From Alteribacillus sp041949975 (lineage in GTDB: Bacteria > Bacillota > Bacilli > Bacillales > Marinococcaceae), in the NCBI RefSeq assembly GCF_041949975.1, contig NZ_JBHFQG010000003.1:159517-223516 (forward strand): a stretch of 64,000 nt of DNA, written 5' to 3'. Positions 29,695 through 38,330 of the stretch are shown in pieces; positions within the stretch are counted from its first letter, which is position 1; each line of letters starts with the position of its first letter. The position numbers and the translations under genes were made by a program. The notes beneath the pieces were generated by a model. It ran no database searches. It was not told where the DNA came from and was given only the letters and a program-made list of their open reading frames with translations.

Positions 29695-31638
29695 TTAAGG
29701 AAACGGATGCGGGTATGGATTGAGCTGTTCAAGTGTCAGTGGTTGTTTCGTATACCCAAGTTCCATTGGCACTTTCAACACCCTCTCTAGTCCTGTTATG
29801 CGGGTAAGGTGATGTCCGAATGTCATTGGCAGCATCCCCGGAATCAGAACTTTTACGCAATGCAGTCCGTTTCGTTCGATTTCCGGTGTTGTCTGGTCAA
29901 CTACAATTACATCGAGGTTCAATCGCTGAAGCTCGTGAAAAATGTCCTGCAAATCATCAGTCAGGTCTGAATGTCTTGACTCCCACTTGAATTCGTCGTC
30001 AAATGTTTGTAACGGACGATTATTGTCCAGCAAAAATTGTAGTCGCTCTTGTGCTTCCGGTAAACCGTACAGCATGCCGTGATCATCCATTTTCTGTACT
30101 AAGGATGAATCATGCAGCATTCGAACATACTCCTCCTGATTCTCCGCAAGTTTGTCGTCAAGTGTTAGCATCATGGCAGCCAATTCGTGGACGGCTCCTT
30201 TCACTGCCCGTAGCGGATCTAGATGTGCTCCGGCCGCACAAATGATATTTAATCCCTTTTCCTTCCTATTTTTTGCTAACGCCCAGACACTTGGAATACC
30301 GTGCTCCATCGTCGAGTTAAACAAATGCAAATCATATCCCGCTACTGCCCGCACTCGGTCGGCCATTAAGTGCAATTCTTTGTCGTCAGCGGAATAAAGA
30401 TCAATGCGCTGAAGGGGCAGCTGTGCATACCAAGTGATGAGAAAAGAATCACGCTCTATCACTTCCAAAATTCCGTGAAATATAGCCTCCTCCAGACTTC
30501 CGCCTAGTGCGCATCCATTTGAAGTTTCATAGACAAATCCCTGTCCGCAGCCCAAGCTGTAATAAGCAAGTAATTCTGGAACCAAAATAGGACGATTTTG
30601 AAAAAACGAATAGCCCCATACCCAATTGATGGAACGATCAGGATGAAACGGTTTGAACGGAAAACCAGGTTGTTCATACTGTTCTTTTTCGTGCACGCCT
30701 ACTTTAACAGGATTAAGCGCTTGATCTTCCAGATTACGGTAACTGTCATGAATCACTGTTCGTTTTCCATGGGGTGCTAGACCGCAATACCTTTCCAATC
30801 CCTCCAAAATAGCAGTCCATTCACTTTCCGCGTAGGAATGAGTCCGACCTCCTACTCCCTCATTCCCAGTAAACAACGGAAGATTTACACCTACATCGGC
30901 AAAAGGCGGCACGAGGTCATACATTTTATCGTTCAGAAATCCGGTCCTTGCATCCAGATAGTCTTTAACTAGTACTTTACTCAAGTCATCCATTGAACGA
31001 CAGCGATAAGAATCCGTGCTAATTTTTGGACTTGATTTTAACGAAATTTCTGCCATTGCCGCTGAATCATCGGGTAATTGACCACAAACTGGACATAACG
31101 GGTCGGGAAGAAAAGAATGCCATGAACTTTTCAGTGTTTTCATATTCATTAAAGAGATCTGTCCATCCGAATGGGCTAAGCTGCCTTGCAACACTCTTTG
31201 TGTTTCTTCCACCAGCAGATTTGCTATTTGTAAAAGCCCTGTCCGCGACGCCCACACATCACGGGACCTTTTTCCGTGGGACTTCAACCTCTGTTCAATC
31301 TCCCACATCTCTTTCCGGTCCCGTGCTGCCATGAGTCGGCGCATATCCGCACACTGGGAGCAGCCACAGTTACCTGGGCGAACCAGCGGTCCAACCACAC
31401 CCTCTCCAAAGGAAACAAACCCTCTTAACCATGGGATTTCGGTTGGACGCAGCACCTCTTCCGCTTTTTGATGTATAGAGGGTATCCAAGTATCATGCAA
31501 TACTAAAACCAAGTCAGCTTTCTCGGGTACTTCTCTATTAAAATCATTATGATGAACTACTTCATATTGGGGGGACAGTTCTTGGAATAAGCGATCTGCC
31601 AAGAATCCTTCTCCCACAATAACCACGACAGCACTCAC
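29695..31638 (-). CDS. TOMM leader-binding / YcaO cyclodehydratase fusion (SagD type)
   Basis: YcaO enzymes use ATP to activate the peptide amide so that Cys/Ser/Thr side chains cyclise to azolines. The N-terminal third (to about residue 210) resembles the leader-docking ThiF-like part. It has two zinc-type cysteine pairs, CGCSQC and CPVC. The YcaO domain follows, with SYAESEWTAILEGLERYC and GCALGGSLEEAIFHGILEVI carrying ATP/Mg-binding glutamates. The protein ends NPYPHPFP, the proline-rich tail typical of active YcaO proteins. GTG start overlaps the upstream stop by 4 bases, so translation is coupled. Confidence 0.93.
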   Translation of the reverse strand: MSAVVVIVGEGFLADRLFQELSPQYEVVHHNDFNREVPEKADLVLVLHDTWIPSIHQKAEEVLRPTEIPWLRGFVSFGEGVVGPLVRPGNCGCSQCADMRRLMAARDRKEMWEIEQRLKSHGKRSRDVWASRTGLLQIANLLVEETQRVLQGSLAHSDGQISLMNMKTLKSSWHSFLPDPLCPVCGQLPDDSAAMAEISLKSSPKISTDSYRCRSMDDLSKVLVKDYLDARTGFLNDKMYDLVPPFADVGVNLPLFTGNEGVGGRTHSYAESEWTAILEGLERYCGLAPHGKRTVIHDSYRNLEDQALNPVKVGVHEKEQYEQPGFPFKPFHPDRSINWVWGYSFFQNRPILVPELLAYYSLGCGQGFVYETSNGCALGGSLEEAIFHGILEVIERDSFLITWYAQLPLQRIDLYSADDKELHLMADRVRAVAGYDLHLFNSTMEHGIPSVWALAKNRKEKGLNIICAAGAHLDPLRAVKGAVHELAAMMLTLDDKLAENQEEYVRMLHDSSLVQKMDDHGMLYGLPEAQERLQFLLDNNRPLQTFDDEFKWESRHSDLTDDLQDIFHELQRLNLDVIVVDQTTPEIERNGLHCVKVLIPGMLPMTFGHHLTRITGLERVLKVPMELGYTKQPLTLEQLNPYPHPFP

Positions 31639-33587
31639 CGGGTTTCCTCCTCTCGTAACAGCACACCAAACACTCCTGCTAGTTCCTCTTTTAATATTGG
31701 TTCCAGTTCTAGCTCAAACACGGATAAACGTTTTTGGTTCCGTTCTAAGACTTGAATGGCTGACTGCAAGACTTCCGTTTGTGTCGTCTCTTCCATGATT
31801 ACAATGCTTTGAGGCATGGTTTCTTCCAAAGTTACGGACGAAACCTCAAACACTTGTGTTGTGAGGCAATCCTCTTGGTTTTGTGCCTTCATAAGTGGAC
31901 GTTGTAATGCTTTGCGTAATGCAAGAGTTCTAGTTAAACCTGCACTGCCATACCAAATTCCGTTTGTACCTACCCATACTACAGGGAATCCGGACACTTC
32001 CTTTCCTAAACCTATTAACGGGGCACCTTCCATTGTGGTTAGAGTCTGTAAATAAAACCGGCATTGCTCATCTTCTACCGCGCTTAATTCTACCGGAGAG
32101 ACAAAATTCTTCTGATCAATCTGTTTTCGCAGCTCTTCAGCCAAGCAGCTTTTCAACCCGCGGCAAACACCTTCCATTATCGTTTCGCCCGCTCCAATAC
32201 CAACAAATTCCTTCGGTTTGATCATACTATCCGTCATTTCCTGATGTGGAGATGGTGTTGTAACAATTTGACCAATCGTTTGAGATACATATTCCTCAAT
32301 CCCAGTCAAACCAGCTTCTCTTCGTGCCTCCTTATGAGTCAAACCTGTACAGACAATTTGTGGTAACAGCTCAGCTGGTCCTTCCGACAACGGGTTGACA
32401 GCCTGGACACGACACTGAGCCAGCGGAAGCTGCTTTAAGTCTCCCTCCTCCCAAATATGGAAAATCCCTGATTCTTTTGAAGTTAACTGGCTGAAGCAAA
32501 TTAGCAACCCATCCGAGTCTTCTTTCCTTGAGTTATGTTCTCGAATATCAAAATTTTGAAGCCATTTTGCTTCAACTCTTCCGGTTACCATTGGATGAGG
32601 AATAAACGGATGCCAATTTCCTTCTAATGTATTTAAATTAAGCAGGAAAAATTGATTCTTCTGTTCTGGTTCAATCACCCCCGTAACTTTTTTAAATAAT
32701 TCAAACACGATGAGATTAGCCATCATAGCACTTGCTGTCGAAGAGAAAGCTGCAATCTCCTCGTCATCTTTATAAATCACAGATTGATGCAAACGGCGCC
32801 ACGCAGACTCCCAACACCCCTCAGATTCTGGGTGGACCAAAGGACCTGCCAAACCCACCTGCTGTAAGCACACAGCAGGAAGTAACGTCTTTTTTTCTTT
32901 CCTGCAAACCTCATGAAGAACTCTCAATTCCTCTATATCACTAGCTTGTGATACATACATTACTGTCTCATACGGTTGAAGGATCTCCCGCCAACTAATA
33001 CTCTCCTTTTGAAGATTGACCTCGTCAATCTTCACCTCAGGATCCGTTTTACGGGCATGTTCTATGAGTTCCTTTAACCGATGTTTATTAGTTGGTTCCT
33101 GGCCTGTTAGCAGCACATGAAACTTTGGCAATCCAGATTCCAATAATGCAGAAACTAAGGAAATAACAAAAGGACCAGCTCCCACTGCCAATACTTTCTC
33201 CTGACGATAGTTTTGAAAACGGTAAGCTCCCGAATCTCCAAAACTATCCAAAAATTCAATTTGAGATGCATACTTTTTAACAATTTGATCCGGTAATTGA
33301 TGCGGACGGTCTTGGCTTGCATCCCGAACGAATCCATTTTGATATAGGACTTCTGCAATTTCATAAACGCGGTCCTTGTATGGGGTTGGCAATTCGTCTG
33401 TCAAATAACCCAATGTATGTTCCCCATTTAACATCGGTACCAGCTTTTCAACCCATTTATCGACCATACTGCCTTCCATACGAAATGAACTTAAGTTATT
33501 CCTAAAATAAACACTGCTGTTTGAATCAGGGAGAAAAAAAGTGTCTCTTTTCACTTTCAAACGCATAGAAGATGTTAAATTTGTCAT
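31635..33587 (-). CDS. Putative thiazole-containing bacteriocin maturation protein (ThiF-like)
   Basis: A 650-residue protein matching the family found next to heterocycloanthracin-type precursors. It starts with a winged-helix-like region (about residues 30-90), then a Rossmann-like stretch around EKVLAVGAGPFVISLVSALL that resembles E1/ThiF nucleotide-binding folds. A long C-terminal region of unclear fold follows. Its likely job is to bind the precursor leader and assist the YcaO enzyme. AAGGAGGA lies before the ATG. It overlaps the YcaO gene by 4 bases. Confidence 0.88.
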   Translation of the reverse strand: MTNLTSSMRLKVKRDTFFLPDSNSSVYFRNNLSSFRMEGSMVDKWVEKLVPMLNGEHTLGYLTDELPTPYKDRVYEIAEVLYQNGFVRDASQDRPHQLPDQIVKKYASQIEFLDSFGDSGAYRFQNYRQEKVLAVGAGPFVISLVSALLESGLPKFHVLLTGQEPTNKHRLKELIEHARKTDPEVKIDEVNLQKESISWREILQPYETVMYVSQASDIEELRVLHEVCRKEKKTLLPAVCLQQVGLAGPLVHPESEGCWESAWRRLHQSVIYKDDEEIAAFSSTASAMMANLIVFELFKKVTGVIEPEQKNQFFLLNLNTLEGNWHPFIPHPMVTGRVEAKWLQNFDIREHNSRKEDSDGLLICFSQLTSKESGIFHIWEEGDLKQLPLAQCRVQAVNPLSEGPAELLPQIVCTGLTHKEARREAGLTGIEEYVSQTIGQIVTTPSPHQEMTDSMIKPKEFVGIGAGETIMEGVCRGLKSCLAEELRKQIDQKNFVSPVELSAVEDEQCRFYLQTLTTMEGAPLIGLGKEVSGFPVVWVGTNGIWYGSAGLTRTLALRKALQRPLMKAQNQEDCLTTQVFEVSSVTLEETMPQSIVIMEETTQTEVLQSAIQVLERNQKRLSVFELELEPILKEELAGVFGVLLREEETR

Positions 33588-33685
33588 TTCATTCCTCCTT
33601 ACCTTCAGCTGTACTCAAAACGAAATATCACTTCCACTTACATCCTATGTAGTTCAATTTGTCTCTTATGTCTTATTTTATAGAG

Positions 33686-33717
33686 GAATGCCCCTTACAA
33701 CTCTTGCAGGGGCATTC
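33686..33717 (-). promoter_or_regulatory. Hairpin between precursor and maturation genes
   Basis: A perfect 10-base stem (GAATGCCCCT/AGGGGCATTC) with a 12-base loop lies 45 bases after the precursor stop. On the minus strand it is not followed by a T run, so it should be a partial terminator or an RNA-stabilising 3' end. This arrangement usually raises precursor message above that of the enzyme genes. Confidence 0.65.
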
Positions 33718-33762
33718 TTTATCCATATGGGAAGCAGCAGTTTTCGCAGCATACTTAAATGA

Positions 33763-34029
33763 TTAGCCTCCACAACGACCGCCACAACGGCCACCGCAGT
33801 TACCTCCGCACCTAAAGCAATTAGAACATCTAAAACAATTAGAACATCTAAAGCAATTAGAGCACCGAAAACAATTAGAGCAGTTAAAACAAAAGAAGCA
33901 AAAGAAGCAACGAGCTCCGCATTGGCGAGCCTGATCCATTTGATATTGATTTTGGTCCCATGGAACTGCCTCATTCGCCTGGAAATCACCAACATTCAAC
34001 TTTTGAAGATCGTTTTGAAATTCATCCAA
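33763..34029 (-). CDS. Cys-rich TOMM precursor peptide, heterocycloanthracin/sonorensin-like
   Basis: Precursor of a ribosomal peptide whose cysteines are turned into thiazoles. I choose TTG (34027-34029), 8 bases after AGGAGG; an ATG two codons earlier is only 2 bases from it. The 88 residues split into a leader of about 36 (LQKLNVGDFQANEAVPWDQN) and a core of 52 with 16 Cys. Twelve Cys follow a CxxCxx rhythm, including four CSNCFR units, and the last four a CGGx rhythm. Each of the four core serines directly follows a Cys. A different frame across the same bases is also open but lacks a ribosome site. Confidence 0.92.
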   Translation of the reverse strand: MDEFQNDLQKLNVGDFQANEAVPWDQNQYQMDQARQCGARCFFCFFCFNCSNCFRCSNCFRCSNCFRCSNCFRCGGNCGGRCGGRCGG

Positions 34030-34261
34030 TTTCATAACCTCCTAAATGAAATTAATAGGGTGCTTCACAACATAAAAGAGGAGCAAAACGAAAATAATTT
34101 TAAAATAACTGTGTAACAGTTGAATCATTAATACTTCGTATCACCCTCCCCAACAAACTATGAAAGATAATTGGGTAATGTTCCTGATTCAAATGCCTAA
34201 ATTTTTTAGTAGACAATCCAGAAATGGAGTGTTTACTGCCCAGTCAATAAAAAGAACGAAC
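34030..34261. other. Upstream region of the TOMM cluster
   Basis: About 230 AT-rich bases that should contain the cluster promoter on the minus strand. I see no convincing -35/-10 pair and no gene. Confidence 0.45.
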
Positions 34262-34296
34262 AAAAAAAATCTCAAAAGGATTTTATCCTGTTGAGA
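34262..34296 (-). terminator. Terminator of the nucleotidyltransferase gene
   Basis: On the minus strand TCTCAACAGGAT and ATCCTTTTGAGA form a stem around AAA, followed by TTTTTTTT. It separates the transferase from the TOMM cluster, so they are probably separate units. Confidence 0.85.
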
Positions 34297-34403
34297 CATA
34301 CAAGCTTTTTTTCAATTAAGCATATGAGCCCTCCAACATATAGCCCGATTTTTTTATAAAACGGTGTGGATAAATAATTGAGGGACAATAGGAAGTTATT
34401 GAT

Positions 34404-35111
34404 TTAAAATAATAACTCTTTATACCCCTCAAACAGCCTACCGCCATGTTGTTTCAAAATTTTATCGATCAATGTACTTAAAACTTCAGTATTTCCCGTC
34501 TTCATAAGGATTTGAAAGCCTTCTACATACCGTTCACAAAAAAGTTTATCGTATTGAAGTAAAGAATGATACATCCACTTTCCCTGGCCAATCCAATGTC
34601 CATTTGCTCTTAACAGAAATTCAGAAACGATATCAAAAAGCTTATTAGCCACAAAGATTTTTTCTTTGTCATCGGTATAGCTGTTTAAATCATCTAATAA
34701 ATCGGTGATCATAAACCGCGAATGTTCCAGCTTTTCCTCTGACCATTTGGAAGGACCATTTTTTATACATTCTTTGGCTTCATCTTGAATTTCTTTAGCT
34801 GATCCATCATCTTTAAGAATGATCCCTTCGGCACACATTCTGGGTATCGAAGGGATACCTTCTAGACGACTCATTTGAAAAGAAACAGATAGAGACGTTC
34901 GGTTATAAACAAACGCTTCTATTTTCCATTCATAACAAAAAAAACATTGTCGAAATGATGATGACTGTGTTTCATCCAGGATAATGATATCCAAATCGGA
35001 ACGTTCGGTTAACTCTTTTCTTGCTGCACTTCCAGCCAAAAAAGCAACATCACATTGAGGAAATGATTGTTGAAGAAATTTTCGCGCAGCTGTTTCCACT
35101 GGCATGTTCAT
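34404..35111 (-). CDS. Nucleotidyltransferase-domain protein
   Basis: A 235-residue protein with the DNA polymerase beta-like motif AFLAGSAARKELTERSDLDI (GS, then DxD metal-binding aspartates near residue 50). Helical segments follow and resemble those of minor nucleotidyltransferases and KNTase-like proteins. AGGAGGA precedes the ATG at 35111. The substrate is unknown. It is the nearest gene to the TOMM precursor but is separated by a terminator. An immunity or modification role would be speculation. Confidence 0.75.
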   Translation of the reverse strand: MNMPVETAARKFLQQSFPQCDVAFLAGSAARKELTERSDLDIIILDETQSSSFRQCFFCYEWKIEAFVYNRTSLSVSFQMSRLEGIPSIPRMCAEGIILKDDGSAKEIQDEAKECIKNGPSKWSEEKLEHSRFMITDLLDDLNSYTDDKEKIFVANKLFDIVSEFLLRANGHWIGQGKWMYHSLLQYDKLFCERYVEGFQILMKTGNTEVLSTLIDKILKQHGGRLFEGYKELLF

Positions 35112-35301
35112 TAATATTTTCCTCCTAAAATAAAAATGCACTCCTATACCATATGTTACTTTTGATAAAATTGTTTGTGACATATTTAAAAGGCGGTATC
35201 CTAGTAATCTTTCTGTACTCTACATCCAGTGGAAATCGAATAAGAAATAATCTAGGAATGGGCACAAATTTGAAGTAGATTGCACGTAAAGTTAGAAAAA
35301 T

Positions 35302-35335
35302 AAAAGGCAAAAGCAATTATTGCCTTTGCCTTTTT
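35302..35335. terminator. Bidirectional terminator
   Basis: AAAAGGCAAAAGCAAT and ATTGCCTTTGCCTTTTT pair almost fully, with A and T runs. It ends the YjcZ-type gene (minus) and blocks read-through from the left. Confidence 0.8.
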
Positions 35336-35402
35336 CTGCTAAAGGAGATTGGAGGTGTTGTAGAATGGTTTTTACAGTATACAGAGACTTTACTGCTTCA
35401 TC

Positions 35403-35501
35403 TTACCAAGATACAAAAGCTGTACCAACGATAACTAAAAGAATGAACAGTACAACTATTAACGCAAAGTTGCTAACTGGTTTACGTGAAATAAAAGACA
35501 T
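35403..35501 (-). CDS. YjcZ-family sporulation peptide, 32 residues
   Basis: A tiny membrane peptide beginning MSFISRKPVSNFALIVVLFI and ending in a short hydrophobic stretch. AAAGGAGG lies 7 bases before the ATG. The FALIVVLFILL core is the hallmark of YjcZ-type peptides made in large numbers in Bacillus. Their exact role is unknown. A bidirectional terminator follows. Confidence 0.8.
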   Translation of the reverse strand: MSFISRKPVSNFALIVVLFILLVIVGTAFVSW

Positions 35502-35758
35502 ATTACATTCCTCCTTTGAACTATAAACTTATTACATTAATAATGTATGGAATTCTACTCTATTCGTATAAACTGTTTCATTAATTATGTGCTTTTTTTT
35601 AATAATGGGAAGTGAGACTGCTTCATCTATCTACTATATATAAACATTAAAATTGGCGCTTTGTGAATTGAAACATAATATTATTTCCAAAAAAGGTAGG
35701 TATCAAAAACATGCTCCTTTCTGAATAAGCTCCCTTATATTAAAATTTAAGGCGTTCA

Positions 35759-36241
35759 TTAACCATTCATTTCTAATATCCCCTTTAATATGATTAAAAC
35801 TTCTTTAATTTCTGCGTTTTTTACCGATTGGTCCAAATTAAGCCAGGAGATCCCCGGAATAACCAATACAAAACAAGATATTACAAGTAAAAACGCCCAA
35901 TTGGGAAACGTGGCGGGATCTCTTATCATAATTCCTAAAACCAGCGATACGACCGCTGTAAATACCCCGATAATAAATGGAGAAGGAAATTGAATTTTAT
36001 TAACATTATCGAGATATGCAATAAAAGAATCAATTTTCACTTTTAACAGATTTTTTTCTTCGAAAGAAAGTTCATCCATTTTTGTTTTTAGCAATGGAAC
36101 ATTTTGATAGAAATATAAACTATATTTTTTATTGCTTGACCTAGTGAGATAGTTTTGGAAGAGAAGCAGGAACCCTTCTAATTCTGATTCCTTTAAAACA
36201 ATACCTAATTCATTACTCATGTGCCCTCTATTTGTTTTCAT
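35759..36241 (-). CDS. Hypothetical two-pass membrane protein
   Basis: About 160 residues. A hydrophilic helical N-terminus is followed by two adjacent membrane segments (around FIIGVFTAVVSLVLGIMIRD and WAFLLVISCFVLVIPGISWL) and a short tail. Start ATG 36241 has GGAG about 10 bases upstream; ATG 36220 is a second choice. No family recognised. Its neighbours do not suggest a role. Confidence 0.6.
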   Translation of the reverse strand: MKTNRGHMSNELGIVLKESELEGFLLLFQNYLTRSSNKKYSLYFYQNVPLLKTKMDELSFEEKNLLKVKIDSFIAYLDNVNKIQFPSPFIIGVFTAVVSLVLGIMIRDPATFPNWAFLLVISCFVLVIPGISWLNLDQSVKNAEIKEVLIILKGILEMNG

Positions 36242-36336
36242 AAGAAACAGCTCCAAAATAAGTATCCTATTAGTCATTGTTATTCTATCTTTTCCTTTTT
36301 ATTTCCTTAAGAACTATATTCAAAGAAAATCCTAAA

Positions 36337-36373
36337 AAAGACACAAAAATGATTATTCCATCCTTGTGTCTTT
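36337..36373. terminator. Bidirectional terminator
   Basis: AAAGACACAA and TTGTGTCTTT are perfect 10-base arms with an AT-rich loop, just after the amidase stop codon. Confidence 0.8.
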
Positions 36374-36383
36374 CATGTTTACC

Positions 36384-37733
36384 CTATGCTCTAATTTGTT
36401 CGAGTAAGTCATCTAATGTCTGCTGACTGGCTTTTACATTACTTTCATAAATGTTTAATATCATTTGTCCATATCTGTCTCCTGGCACGGCCCATTTGCC
36501 ATTCAAACCAATCCAGGTCGTAGCTGAACCTCTTTCGACACGCTGAAATCTAGGGTCTACTAATGGATATTCACGGGGCAGTTCAGAAGTAGAGCTATAA
36601 GCATACAAATGCTGTAAATGAGCAAGCACCCCTTCTTCTAGTGTTTCAAAGCTTGCTCCTGGATTATCCGGACCTGTTGCTCCTAAACCGCAAAAGTTGT
36701 TTTGTTCAGGTTTCACAACCCCAGTAAATCGGAAATAATCTGTTTCGTGTATGGCCTGGGCAAAAGCCACATCTCCTCTTATTCCATAGTATTCTCCATA
36801 CTTCAAGTAGTAATATCCTAATTCTGGTGCGTCAGGATTAACAGTTTTTGCAAACCGATTTAAAAGTTCAGGAGATAATAAAGCAGGCCCCATAATAGTA
36901 TATGCTTCTTCTCCATCGTTAACATCTTCATTGGTATTATCTTGATCAATTACGATAAAAGCATCCTCGATTCCTATTTGCCTTAGCCGATCTATTCTTG
37001 TTTCGGCATTTTCTCTATATTTAAAAGAACCTGCTTGAACTCTGTATCTAACTTGCCCTGAAATAGTCGTTAATACAACAATGGCACCAATCCCGTTCTC
37101 CTCAATATAAGATGCTCGATTTTCTGCATTTTCTCTATTTGCAAAGGATCCCGCTATGACCCGGTAAAAAGTGCCATAGTCTTGTTTTTGCTGCAGGTTA
37201 AATGCTTCCTCTAGCCCATTAACATGTCCTCGGGCCACAGCCTGGCGCCAGGAAGATTCCCTCATAATTGCAGCATCACTGCTGTTATCGATAAAACCGA
37301 TTTCTGTTAGTAATGCCGGCATTCTTGATTCTCGTAAAACATGAAAATTTGCTTTTTTCTTTCCCCGGTTTGATAGACGGTTCATAGACACGATATGCCG
37401 GTGCATACTGTCCCTGATTTGAGCTGTTCGAGAAGAATCAGACAAGCTGTTGTGGATATAATCTTCATAGCCTCTTGCCTGCCCATTGTAGGCGTTACAA
37501 TGGATAGATAAAAAATAATCGGCATCCCATTGATTCGCATCATTCGTACGCTGGCTTAAGCTTACTGCTCTATCCGATCTTCTGCTCATCCGTACTTCTA
37601 CATTTTGGTATTCGTTTAACAAAATATTTCTTATTCTCAATGCAATATCTAAATTAATATCCTTTTCTCGTAAGCCATTACCCGTTGCCCCGGTATCGTT
37701 CCCTCCGTGACCCGGATCTAAATAGAGTTTCAT
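36384..37733 (-). CDS. N-acetylmuramoyl-L-alanine amidase fused to SPOR repeats and a glucosaminidase-type domain
   Basis: Cell-wall hydrolase of 449 residues. The amidase_3 domain comes first (MKLYLDPGHGGNDTGATGNG, then FLSIHCNAYNG and ALLTEIGFIDN with the zinc and catalytic residues). Two SPOR-like repeats follow (VIAGSFANRENAENRASYIE; VQAGSFKYRENAETRIDRLR). A C-terminal glucosaminidase-type domain contains AFAQAIHETDYFRFTG. There is no signal peptide, which points to release by lysis, export by another route, or a sporulation role. GAAAGGAGGG precedes the ATG. Combining two lytic activities in one chain is notable. Confidence 0.88.
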   Translation of the reverse strand: MKLYLDPGHGGNDTGATGNGLREKDINLDIALRIRNILLNEYQNVEVRMSRRSDRAVSLSQRTNDANQWDADYFLSIHCNAYNGQARGYEDYIHNSLSDSSRTAQIRDSMHRHIVSMNRLSNRGKKKANFHVLRESRMPALLTEIGFIDNSSDAAIMRESSWRQAVARGHVNGLEEAFNLQQKQDYGTFYRVIAGSFANRENAENRASYIEENGIGAIVVLTTISGQVRYRVQAGSFKYRENAETRIDRLRQIGIEDAFIVIDQDNTNEDVNDGEEAYTIMGPALLSPELLNRFAKTVNPDAPELGYYYLKYGEYYGIRGDVAFAQAIHETDYFRFTGVVKPEQNNFCGLGATGPDNPGASFETLEEGVLAHLQHLYAYSSTSELPREYPLVDPRFQRVERGSATTWIGLNGKWAVPGDRYGQMILNIYESNVKASQQTLDDLLEQIRA

Positions 37734-37924
37734 TTGAAACCCTCCTTTCATCTTTTATACTATGAAATTAAAAACATAACGTATGGACAAACTTCCTTGA
37801 TTACCTTTCGGATGGAAATTCACCTGTCCTCCTTTTATAAAAACCGGCTCTTAAAGCCAATTTTATATCCGCTTGCAGAGCATTTCTCTTTTTATTATTT
37901 TCGCGCCCATTGGCTACTGAAGGT

Positions 37925-38284
37925 ACTGTACTAACGCTTGGAAACGGCGGCAAATGTCATTGCTACAACTTCTAACGAGGAAAAAGCTGAAAGGAGGTAC
38001 AAAAGAAGTCATCAATTATAAAAAAACCAAGCTGGGGAAAGATTACAAAAGAGCTTTCGGGTGGGGGAAAAATCGATTAATTTGACTTGTTTGGCAGAGC
38101 TTCCATCCGAACGATTGGAGTAGGCAGCCGGGATGACTTTGAAGCTATGAACAGCCTCATCGAAGCTAAAAAATTAAACCCTGTCGTAGATACTGTCTTT
38201 TTGTTTGAACAATCTAAAAAAGCTTATCAGGCCTTAGAAAGCCAGAAATTTTTCGGAAAAATTGTAATTTATCATGAGTCCTAG
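37925..38284 (+). pseudogene. Remnant of a zinc-type alcohol dehydrogenase/quinone oxidoreductase
   Basis: Fragments in different frames read AANVIATTSNEEKAER, GTKEVINYKKT, SWGKITKELSGGGKID and then FGRASIRTIGVGSRDDFEAM to KAYQALESQKFFGKIVI. This is the NAD-binding half of a medium-chain dehydrogenase. At least four frame changes are needed, so it is a decayed gene. Confidence 0.75.
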
Positions 38285-38293
38285 AAAGATAGA

Positions 38294-38330
38294 GAACAGC
38301 CTGATGATCCTTCAGCAGGTGTTCTTTTTA
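38294..38330. terminator. Hairpin at the end of mgtE
   Basis: GAACAGCCTG and CAGGTGTTC pair, followed by TTTTT on the plus strand. It overlaps the mgtE stop region and could end transcripts on either strand. Confidence 0.5.

Noticed and set aside
33678..33995. Alternative frame over the TOMM precursor
   Set aside because: It has no ribosome site and its low-complexity Val/Ala content follows from the precursor's codons.
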